25,972 nt of DNA from Pyrinomonadaceae bacterium. GTDB taxonomy: Bacteria; Acidobacteriota; Blastocatellia; Pyrinomonadales; Pyrinomonadaceae. The stretch's first letter is position 1; the number at the start of each line of letters is the position of its first letter. Location of the stretch: positions 1 through 25,972 of the forward strand of contig JACMMN010000039.1 of NCBI GenBank assembly GCA_014379075.1, given 5' to 3'. The notes under the pieces are model-generated. The model was not told the DNA's origin. It saw only the letters and a list, made by a program, of their open reading frames with translations, and did no database searches. Both the position numbers and the translations under genes were made by a program. Below, piece after piece: positions 14,815-21,605 of this stretch.

Positions 14815-16173
14815 GTGCAACACCGATCGATCAAGTCCGTACATCTAACCAATTATTATCACAAGAATTCGGGCGGGATCAGCACGAGTTTTAATAATTT
14901 GATGGCGGCGGCAGATCAACATAAACGACTGGTCCGCTTGATCGTACCCGGTGAAGCTGAAGGTGTCGAAGACGTAAACGAATTTGCAAGGATCTATTTT
15001 ATCAAGGCAAAATATTCCCCGATTTTCGACAAACGCTACCGGCTGATCCTGCCCTGGCAATATATTCCAGTCGGGTCGGCCGTCCGTAAAATACTGCTTT
15101 ACGAGATGCCGGATATTTTGGAGGTTACGGATAAATACACGCTCAGCATGTTGGGTGCGACAGTTCGAACGGGAAAGTTTCGGCAACTCGGCCGTCCTAT
15201 GCTCGTGCATTTTTCGTGCGAGCGGATGGACGACAATATCGGATCATTCATGTCGAGCGGCAACATCGGCAAGTGGTTCGCACGCAGGGTGATGGGAAAT
15301 TACATCTTTCCGAGTTTCGATTATCACATCGCAAATTCCGTCTACACAGCCGAGGAATTTTTCGAATCGGTCAGGAAATTGGAAAACACGGGCCGGTCGG
15401 ATTGGTTTTTCAATAAATGCTGGCGGCTCTTTAAGTCTCCCCGCGTTGAAATTGCGGAACGGATTTTCGTCTGCCCGCGAGGCGTGGATGCGGTGCATTT
15501 TACACCCGACCGATTGTCCGATAAGGTACGTCTGGAAATAATCGAGCGTGCCGGGATCCCCGAAGATGCTGTGATCTTGCTTTATGCCGGGCGCATTTCG
15601 CCGGAAAAGAACGTCGGCCTTTTACCGGATGTGATGAAAATTTTGTCGGCCGATCCGCAGAACGATTACCGCCTGATCATTGCCGGTGCCGGCCCGCAAA
15701 GCGAATGGCTGCGTGAACAATGCCACAGACTTGCTCCCGACAAAGTTACACTGCTCGGCCATCTCGATAAGGAAATGTTGGCGAATTATTACGCAAACGT
15801 CGATATTTTCGTCCACCCAAACCCTCGCGAGCCTTTTGGTATTGCTCCTCTCGAAGCAATGGCTTCCGGCGTGCCGACCGTCGCTCCGAACGCAGGCGGC
15901 ATTTTGTCGTATGCATCGAACAAAAATGCCTGGCTGGTTGAACCGACCGCCGAAAGCTTCGCCTTGGCAATACGCGAGATAGTAGAAAACGAGGAATCGA
16001 GAAATCAAAAGATCGCTCGTGCTTTGGACACGGCCCGTTCAAATACCCGCAAATCGTCGACCGACCGGCTGTTTGCCTCCTACGACAAAATGTATGAAGA
16101 TTTTCAAAGGCGGAATGAGCTGTTCACGGATGTAGAATCGGCCAAGATTTTCGATTTTACAAAAATCACCTGA
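14815..16173 (+). CDS. GT4-family glycosyltransferase (second)
   Basis: This retaining GT-B glycosyltransferase is about 452 residues from the GTG at 14815. The domain starts at once (VHLTNYYHKNSGGISTSFNN). The donor half has LYAGRISPEKNVGLLPDVM and PREPFGIAPLEAMASGVP, with the E-x7-E pair at Glu339/Glu347, and NAGGILSYAS, the usual nucleotide-sugar contacts. The start is uncertain: no Shine-Dalgarno precedes 14815, while an in-frame ATG at 14734 would overlap the upstream gene by 58 nt and an ATG at 14683 by 109 nt. Homology favours the late start. Tight packing with the coupled GT4/membrane pair suggests successive sugar additions to one acceptor, probably a membrane lipid; donor and product are unknown. 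Confidence 0.83.
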   Translation: MQHRSIKSVHLTNYYHKNSGGISTSFNNLMAAADQHKRLVRLIVPGEAEGVEDVNEFARIYFIKAKYSPIFDKRYRLILPWQYIPVGSAVRKILLYEMPDILEVTDKYTLSMLGATVRTGKFRQLGRPMLVHFSCERMDDNIGSFMSSGNIGKWFARRVMGNYIFPSFDYHIANSVYTAEEFFESVRKLENTGRSDWFFNKCWRLFKSPRVEIAERIFVCPRGVDAVHFTPDRLSDKVRLEIIERAGIPEDAVILLYAGRISPEKNVGLLPDVMKILSADPQNDYRLIIAGAGPQSEWLREQCHRLAPDKVTLLGHLDKEMLANYYANVDIFVHPNPREPFGIAPLEAMASGVPTVAPNAGGILSYASNKNAWLVEPTAESFALAIREIVENEESRNQKIARALDTARSNTRKSSTDRLFASYDKMYEDFQRRNELFTDVESAKIFDFTKIT

Positions 16174-16236
16174 ATCTGTTTGTGGGTTAATTCCAGCTGC
16201 TTAGCCAGTTGTTGTATTCGATAAACGATTATTTAA

Positions 16237-17334
16237 ATGCTTGAACTAGTTTTAGCAAACTTAAAAGTTCGTCCGTTTCGCACCCTGATCAGCGTGGTTG
16301 GCGTCGCGCTTGGTGTAATCCTTGTCGTGCTTTTCACTGGCTTGGCTCAAGGGATGACAAACGACATGGCCAAACGGGCAGCAAATTGGAAGGCCGAGAT
16401 AGTTTTTACCCGTCCCGGCGGGATGGATCTAACTAGTTCCAATGCTGCTGTCAGCACCGCATACGCTGCCCGGCTTATGGAGATCGACGGCATTCGCTCT
16501 ACCGTTCCTGTCATTCGCTATCTTATGCCCGATACGAAGGGGCGTTGGGGCATACGGCAGCTCGATGGAGTGGAATGGGGGCCGTTTGCCGAGATGAATG
16601 GCATGCAAATCGTGGAGGGCCGTGCCGCGGTGGCCAATAACGAAATAATTCTTGATGAACGACAAATGCTGGACGACAAACTGAAGGTTGGTGACACCTA
16701 CGATCTTTTCGGCTCAAAGCCGTACAAAATTGTCGGCGTTTTTGCACCGCCGTCCGGCTCAAGAATAAAAATGTCGCTAGCGGCTATGCAGGAAGCGTTG
16801 GAAACCGATAAATGCACTTACATTTTAGTGAAACTTGACGATGGAGCCGATGTCGATGCCGTCGCGGCTAGAATAAATGAAGTTCTGCCGGGGAACAAGA
16901 TAAACCTGACCCGCGATCTTGTTATCGATGCTCAGGAACGCATTCCCGCGCTGAATACATTCCTGCGTGTGCTCGTCGGGCTTGGAGCTTTTGTCAGCAC
17001 TATTTTTGTTCTCCTGTCTATGTACACTACAGTCACCGAACGGCGGAAGGAAATAGGCATTTTGAAATCACTTGGGGCGTCTAAAGGTTTTATTATTCAA
17101 GCCATCGAAGGCGAGGCCTTTATGATCGGCTTATTCGGTGTTTTGCTCGGCTTTACCATATCGTTTCTCGCGTCGGTGTTGATCGGGCGTGGATTCGACC
17201 TCGCTTTCGAATTCAGCCTCGGTTGGATAGTTACCGCAATTTCCATAGCTATCGGCGGAAGCCTATTCGGAGCGTTGTATCCGGCGTGGAAGGCCTCGTC
17301 TATCGATCCGGTCGAAGTAATGGCGAACGAGTAA
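16237..17334 (+). CDS. FtsX/MacB-type ABC transporter permease
   Basis: This 365-residue permease has the MacB/LolC/FtsX layout: one N-terminal TM helix (about 18-40, TLISVVGVALGVILVV), a large extracytoplasmic MacB-like domain (about 45-235), and three C-terminal helices (about 242-268, 290-315 and 325-350). The cytoplasmic coupling segment TERRKEIGILKSLGAS and the ending YPAWKASSIDPVEVMANE are family signatures. Such proteins use ATP to extrude or extract lipids, lipoproteins or drugs with a separate ATPase, but no ATPase gene is adjacent. Placed between a glycosyltransferase and the betaine-lipid genes, it could act on envelope lipids; that is inference. No clear ribosome binding site is visible before the ATG. 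It is followed by an inverted repeat at 17341. Confidence 0.87.
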   Translation: MLELVLANLKVRPFRTLISVVGVALGVILVVLFTGLAQGMTNDMAKRAANWKAEIVFTRPGGMDLTSSNAAVSTAYAARLMEIDGIRSTVPVIRYLMPDTKGRWGIRQLDGVEWGPFAEMNGMQIVEGRAAVANNEIILDERQMLDDKLKVGDTYDLFGSKPYKIVGVFAPPSGSRIKMSLAAMQEALETDKCTYILVKLDDGADVDAVAARINEVLPGNKINLTRDLVIDAQERIPALNTFLRVLVGLGAFVSTIFVLLSMYTTVTERRKEIGILKSLGASKGFIIQAIEGEAFMIGLFGVLLGFTISFLASVLIGRGFDLAFEFSLGWIVTAISIAIGGSLFGALYPAWKASSIDPVEVMANE

Positions 17335-17340
17335 ATCTCA

Positions 17341-17417
17341 GGCAGAAGCCTGACCGTTAGGAGGGGCTTAAGCCGAAACTCGGAGAAAAAACCCTTCCTA
17401 ACGGTCAGGCTTCTGCC
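17341..17417. repeat. Long near-perfect inverted repeat after permease gene
   Basis: GGCAGAAGCCTGACCGTTAG plus GA (17341-17362) pairs perfectly with 17396-17417, leaving a ~33-nt interior that adds a few further GGG/CCC pairs. It begins 6 nt after the permease stop and is followed by a T-rich stretch, so it may terminate transcription. The arm length and symmetry also fit an intergenic palindromic repeat. Confidence 0.75.
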
Positions 17418-17487
17418 TTCTTAATTTCATGTTACAGACATCTGTTCACTCATTGAAATCCAGCCTAATTCGTGTTTAATTTTTCTT

Positions 17488-18732
17488 ATGAATGAACAGC
17501 TTGTCCTCGATGCTGTCCGAAACGAAAAGGTTTCTTCCCGCCAAGGCATACTCCAAAAACTTTTCGCCGTTTGGTTCGACGCCTTTGTTTATAACCAAAT
17601 TTGGGAAGATCCTCGAGTCGATTTGCAGGCGTTGGAGTTGGATAGTAATTCCCGCGTTCTCACCATCTCGTCCGGCGGATGCAACGCACTCAATTACCTA
17701 CTCTCAGAGCCCGACTCCGTCACCGCCGTCGATCTCAATCGACATCACATTTACCTGCTGAATCTAAAGCTCGCGGCGATAAAACATCTGCCGTCTTACC
17801 AAGATTTCTTCGCATTTTTTGGTCACGGTAAAGGCAAGTCAACGGGATCGGATTACTTAAAGTTCATCGCACCGAATTTAGACAAAAATACGCGTGATTT
17901 CTGGGAATTAAATACTCTCGGTGGCGGCCTTTTGTTTGGCCCGCGAATCAGCTTTTTCAGTAACGCGGGGCTTTACGATCATTCACGGAATGGCTATTTT
18001 CTGCAGTTCTTTCATAAATTTTCGCGGCTGTTCGGATTCAAACCGGAAGAGCTTTTGAAAGCCGAAACGCCTGAAGAACAGGAAACGCTTTACTACAAAC
18101 ACCTCGATCCGTTCTTCGACAATTTTCTCGTCAAAACGCTTGGCAAAATGCCGGTTACGATGTTCGGCCTCGGGATTCCGCCGCAGCAGTACGAAGAGCT
18201 GAAAAAGGATATGGCCGGCGACAAAACGATTATCGACATCTATCGAGAACGCGTAAAACGCCTCGCCTGTGATTACCCGATCGGCGAAAACTATTTCGCA
18301 TGGCAGGGCTTCGCAAGAAAATACGACACGGAAAACCGACTCGCCTTGCCGGAATACTTAAAGGAAGAAAACTACGAAAAGCTAAAAGCAAACGCCGACC
18401 GTTTAACGAGCAAAGTCGCATCCGCCACCGACGAGATCAAAAACAACCCAAAAGGCACATTCAACCGATTCGTTTTCCTAGACGCCCAGGATTGGATGAA
18501 CGCCGAAACAATGACCGATCTTTGGTCGGCCATTGCCGAAAAAAGCGAGTCGGGTTCACGAATAATTTTCCGCACCGCAAGTGCCGGTTCTCCGGTTGAA
18601 ACTAATCTGCCTGAAGAATTGAGAAGCAAATTTGAATACAAAAAAGAACTTTCCGAAGAATTATTCAAACAAGATCGTGCTTCGATCTACGGCGGATTTC
18701 ACTTGTATATTTGTCAGAACCGGGAGCGATAG
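17488..18732 (+). CDS. btaA: SAM:diacylglycerol 3-amino-3-carboxypropyltransferase (betaine lipid synthesis)
   Basis: BtaA transfers the aminocarboxypropyl group of S-adenosylmethionine to diacylglycerol, giving diacylglyceryl-homoserine, the first step to the phosphorus-free lipid DGTS. The 414-residue product shows the DUF3419/BtaA pattern: WFDAFVYNQIWEDPRVD (29-45), the SAM-binding SSGGCNALNYLL (61-72), VDLNRHHIYLLNLKLAA (81-97), and the C-terminal FLDAQDWM and SGSRIIFRTAS. The family normally ends soon after GGFHLY. Here the last residues (QNRER) and the TAG stop are encoded by the first arm of a repeat cluster (18713 onward). There is no clear Shine-Dalgarno before the ATG. btaB follows after 104 nt. 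In other bacteria this pair is induced by phosphate starvation; no Pho box was recognised here. Confidence 0.9.
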   Translation: MNEQLVLDAVRNEKVSSRQGILQKLFAVWFDAFVYNQIWEDPRVDLQALELDSNSRVLTISSGGCNALNYLLSEPDSVTAVDLNRHHIYLLNLKLAAIKHLPSYQDFFAFFGHGKGKSTGSDYLKFIAPNLDKNTRDFWELNTLGGGLLFGPRISFFSNAGLYDHSRNGYFLQFFHKFSRLFGFKPEELLKAETPEEQETLYYKHLDPFFDNFLVKTLGKMPVTMFGLGIPPQQYEELKKDMAGDKTIIDIYRERVKRLACDYPIGENYFAWQGFARKYDTENRLALPEYLKEENYEKLKANADRLTSKVASATDEIKNNPKGTFNRFVFLDAQDWMNAETMTDLWSAIAEKSESGSRIIFRTASAGSPVETNLPEELRSKFEYKKELSEELFKQDRASIYGGFHLYICQNRER

Positions 18733-18832
18733 CGACTGGGTTCGTTATCCGTTAGCAACTAAACCCCCGGTCGCTACCGCTCTCGGTACTGACAAGAGAA
18801 AAACCAGTCGCTATCGCTCCCGGTACTGACCC
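18713..18832. repeat. Three-arm palindromic repeat cluster spanning btaA end and btaA-btaB gap
   Basis: Arm 1 (forward, 18713-18742) begins GTCAGAACCGGGAGCGATAG. Arm 2 (18765-18793) and arm 3 (18802-18832) are the reverse complement of the same unit (CGGTACTGAC endings). Arms 1 and 2 form an imperfect ~27-bp palindrome with a ~22-nt centre, and arm 3 can also pair with arm 1. Arm 1 supplies the last btaA codons and its stop. Arm 3 ends only a few bases before the btaB ATG. A fourth copy lies in dnaE2 (24099-24128). Confidence 0.88.
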
Positions 18833-18836
18833 GATT

Positions 18837-19475
18837 ATGCCTAACGCCTTCGATAACATGGACAGAATGTATCGTTTCCAGCGATATTTCTACGATTTTA
18901 CCCGAAAATACTACCTGCTCGGACGCGACCGTTTGCTTACAGAAATGCAGGTAAAACCAGGCGAACGCGTTCTCGAAGCCGGATGCGGGACTGGCCGAAA
19001 CTTGATAATTCTAGCTAAACGCTATCCAGAAACCCATTTCTACGGTCTCGATGCATCCGCTGCTATGCTCGAAACGGCACAGGTGAAAGTTGATGCGGTA
19101 GGCGTTCGGAATATCACGCTCAAAACAGCTTTAGCCGACGATTTCACCTTCGATAAAACATTCGATCTAACCCAGCCTTTTGACAAAATTTTCTTCTCCT
19201 ACTCGATCTCGATGATTCCGGTCTGGCGTGAGTGCATCCAAAATGCCCTGCAAAATCTAAAACCCGGCGGCGAGCTTTTTATTGTCGATTTTTACGACCA
19301 GAAAGAATTGCCGAAGCCGTTTCAAACTCTGCTGAAAGGTTGGCTAAAGAAGTTCCACGTTCAGTTCTGGGACGATCTGATGCCGCATCTCGAATCCTTG
19401 AACACGGATAACAATCTGACGATAACACCGCTTTTCCGCCGGTATTCCTTCATCGCCCGATTCCGCAAATCTTAA
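18837..19475 (+). CDS. btaB: SAM-dependent N-methyltransferase, betaine lipid synthesis
   Basis: BtaB methylates the homoserine nitrogen of diacylglyceryl-homoserine three times with SAM, yielding DGTS. The 212-residue class I methyltransferase has motif I VLEAGCGTGRNL (45-56), motif II FYGLDASAAML, and LKPGGELFIVDFYDQ. The N terminus MDRMYRFQRYFYDFTRKYYLLGRD is BtaB-like, and the length fits (about 210). The position directly after btaA makes the assignment firm. The ATG follows a repeat arm with only a few bases between, and no Shine-Dalgarno is present, so the repeat appears to have replaced the normal leader. Expression may depend on read-through from btaA. Confidence 0.88.
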   Translation: MPNAFDNMDRMYRFQRYFYDFTRKYYLLGRDRLLTEMQVKPGERVLEAGCGTGRNLIILAKRYPETHFYGLDASAAMLETAQVKVDAVGVRNITLKTALADDFTFDKTFDLTQPFDKIFFSYSISMIPVWRECIQNALQNLKPGGELFIVDFYDQKELPKPFQTLLKGWLKKFHVQFWDDLMPHLESLNTDNNLTITPLFRRYSFIARFRKS

Positions 19476-19600
19476 TGGAACGCAGCAGCCTTGCCTGCAA
19501 TGAACCGAAAGACAAACAACTATTTAGCGGGAAACTAGAATGCGGCTGCGTGACGCGTTCGGTAAAAAACCTTGCTTTTCTATCTGACCTGAATTACTCT

Positions 19601-19615
19601 TGAAAAGACGTTTCA
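19601..19615 (+). promoter_or_regulatory. Candidate SOS operator upstream of imuA
   Basis: TGAAAAGACGTTTCA is a 15-bp interrupted palindrome (TGAAA, 5 nt, TTTCA), 50 nt before the imuA ATG. A weak -35/-10 pair (TTGCTT, 17 nt, TACTCT) ends just before it, so a repressor here would overlap the start of transcription. A second small palindrome, GTTGATACAAC, lies at 19637-19647. Neither matches the E. coli CTGT-N8-ACAG box, and the LexA motif of this lineage is not known to me. Confidence 0.3.
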
Positions 19616-19664
19616 CGGATGCAATTTATTCTTAGCGTTGATACAACTCTTCTGGGCTATTTAA

Positions 19665-20309
19665 ATGGGACATCTGAGTTTAGTTAAAAGTTTAGCCCAC
19701 CTCGAAGAAGAACAAAAACACACCGATGAGATTGTGCTCGAAACCATTGGGCTGGCTTTTACCAGAGGCACGATGACGGAAATAGCAGGAAGTTCGGGAA
19801 GAACAAGTTTAGCTCTTTCCCTGCTTTCCAAGCTGACTCAGGATGGGGAAGTATGTGCTGTAGTTGATTCGGCTGATAGTTTCGACCCTTGTTGTGCCGT
19901 TTTGGCGAAGGTAGGTCTTGAAAATCTTCTATGGGTGAAATGCGGCGGAGGTATCGAAAAGGCTTTTATGGCCGCTGATTATCTGGTACAGGCCAAAGGC
20001 TTTGGTGCCGTTTGGCTAAACCTGAACGGCCTGCCCAAGCAACAGCTGCGGTTAGTGCCGAAGACCTATTGGTACCGGTATCGCAACCGCATAAAGGAAA
20101 CGCCAACCATAATGCTTGTAACCGCGGAGGAACCGGTTACAGGCTCGGCCTCGCAGCAGTCGTTCCTTATTTCACGAGAAGCGGCGGTGTGGTCGGGCAC
20201 TGGACGCTTTAAGTTGCTTAAGGGATTTAATCTCAGTCTTCATTCGAAAAAGCAGTTTTACGGAGCACCGTTAATGACAAAGACGGAGGTCGACTACAGC
20301 GATGTCTAA
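19665..20309 (+). CDS. imuA: ImuA-like RecA-fold mutasome protein
   Basis: This 214-residue RecA-like protein sits first in a mutasome cassette with imuB and dnaE2. ImuA-type proteins assist the error-prone polymerase in damage-induced mutagenesis. The Walker A region is degenerate (EIAGSSGRTSLAL, 39-51), with Arg46 where RecA has the catalytic Lys, so strong ATP hydrolysis is doubtful. VCAVVDSADSFDP and FGAVWLNLNGLPKQQLR correspond to the central RecA strands. It is shorter than RecA and lacks the DNA-pairing C-terminal domain. There is no Shine-Dalgarno before the ATG. Its last 8 nt overlap the start of imuB, so the two are co-translated. The name rests on context as well as fold. Confidence 0.78.
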   Translation: MGHLSLVKSLAHLEEEQKHTDEIVLETIGLAFTRGTMTEIAGSSGRTSLALSLLSKLTQDGEVCAVVDSADSFDPCCAVLAKVGLENLLWVKCGGGIEKAFMAADYLVQAKGFGAVWLNLNGLPKQQLRLVPKTYWYRYRNRIKETPTIMLVTAEEPVTGSASQQSFLISREAAVWSGTGRFKLLKGFNLSLHSKKQFYGAPLMTKTEVDYSDV

Positions 20310-21558
20310 ATTATACGCCTGCATAATCTCAACAGACGCAAAGAAAGACAAAGCAGTATTGTTGTCCATTGCACAGCAGTTTTCTTACGGTATCGAAATA
20401 TTGGAAGACGGTGTTTTATTCGACGCAAGCGGGCTGGAAAATCTTGTCGGCGGCCCCGAACAGTTAGCTCAAAAAATACTCGGTCTGCTTGAGGAAAATA
20501 ATATTTCCGGTAAGGTGCGTATAGCAGACACGGCCGACACCGCAATCCTGCTTGCCCGGGAAGAAAGCCGATACCATCCCGCGAATACACAGGGCGAATT
20601 CCAAAATCTACTTCTGCAAAATCTTCCCATAGAAGACGATACACTCAAAATTCTCAACGACTTAGGAATAAAAAAAGTCCGCGATCTGCAAAAAATTTCT
20701 GCCGATGATTTGATCAGCCGTTATGGGCGAGGATTTAAAAATGTAATAGACGTTATCGAGCAAAACGGAAGACGCTTGTTGACGCCGAATTTTAAGGAGA
20801 AAAGTGTTATCTGGTCGTACGACCTCGATTCTCCTATCGACGATTTTGAACAATTGATCTTCGTCATTAACCACGGCCTGGATATATTGCTCCGTCAGGT
20901 TGAGCATTACGGGTTTAGTACGGATCACTTGGACATTTCCTTCAAATTAAGAAACACCGAAAGAAATTATGAGATAAAAGCTTCTTTCCCCACGCTTGCA
21001 AAAACATTCTGGTTAAAGCTGGCAAACCTGAGAATTTCTCTCGACCCCCCCGAAGCAGAGATCGTTTCGGTCGGCATCGTGTCCTGGTTTACCCGGCCCC
21101 GTCCCGATCAGCGAGGATTGTATGCCGTATCGAGGCCTGACTCTGAAGATCTTTTACTGACGGTCAACAAAATAAAAAAACTGGTCGGAGAGGATAACGT
21201 TGGCGTGCCTGTATTGCTCGATCAAAGACTGGCAAAAGCATTTACGCTCAATTCCGACCAGCTTCCGCAAGGCAGCGAAAAAATTGAGATTAGAGCCGAA
21301 AATTCGGTTGTTGCTTTTAGCTACTTCAACCCTCCTATTTCTGTTGAGGTCACGATCAAAGACAAACGCCTGCTCTATATTAAAACCCCGCATTTTGATG
21401 GCCGTGTCGAAGAATACAGCGGAGTCTGGAAAGCAGATTCACATTGGTGGGACAAATCGTGGCAAATGCAGGAATGGGACGTAGAAGTCGAGAACAATGG
21501 TGTTTACCGCTTATACAAGGTCGATAAAACCTGGTTTTTGGCGGGTGAATATGATTAA
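20302..21558 (+). CDS. imuB: ImuB-like catalytically dead Y-family polymerase homologue
   Basis: ImuB is an inactive Y-family homologue that links DnaE2 to the sliding clamp. The 418-residue product keeps a little-finger-like region (EHYGFSTDHLDISFKLRNTE) and the characteristic ImuB C terminus (SHWWDKSWQMQEWDVEVENN; VYRLYKVDKTWFLAGEYD). It has a helix-hairpin-helix-like stretch (LGIKKVRDLQKISADDLISR). The polymerase acids are absent: the DxD/E motif near the N terminus is missing, and the SIDE-type site reads ILEDGVLFDASG. The N terminus is also short; about 60 residues of palm found in typical ImuB (~480-520 aa) are missing between LYACIISTD and the LFDASG segment. GGAGG about 12 nt before the ATG and the 8-nt overlap with imuA indicate coupling. 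A canonical clamp-binding motif was not identified. Confidence 0.82.
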   Translation: MSKLYACIISTDAKKDKAVLLSIAQQFSYGIEILEDGVLFDASGLENLVGGPEQLAQKILGLLEENNISGKVRIADTADTAILLAREESRYHPANTQGEFQNLLLQNLPIEDDTLKILNDLGIKKVRDLQKISADDLISRYGRGFKNVIDVIEQNGRRLLTPNFKEKSVIWSYDLDSPIDDFEQLIFVINHGLDILLRQVEHYGFSTDHLDISFKLRNTERNYEIKASFPTLAKTFWLKLANLRISLDPPEAEIVSVGIVSWFTRPRPDQRGLYAVSRPDSEDLLLTVNKIKKLVGEDNVGVPVLLDQRLAKAFTLNSDQLPQGSEKIEIRAENSVVAFSYFNPPISVEVTIKDKRLLYIKTPHFDGRVEEYSGVWKADSHWWDKSWQMQEWDVEVENNGVYRLYKVDKTWFLAGEYD

Positions 21559-21605
21559 TTTCAGCGTGTGGGACATGGGACAAACTGAAACGGATAAATA
21601 CGGAA

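Noticed and set aside
18632..18829. 65-codon plus-strand frame across the btaA end and repeat cluster
   Set aside because: It is a shadow of btaA followed by translation of repeat arms; useful only for showing the TGSDSDW peptide shared with DnaE2.
18713..18832. CRISPR-like array
   Set aside because: The units are in mixed orientation with unequal short gaps, and one unit lies inside a gene 5 kb away; no cas gene is present.
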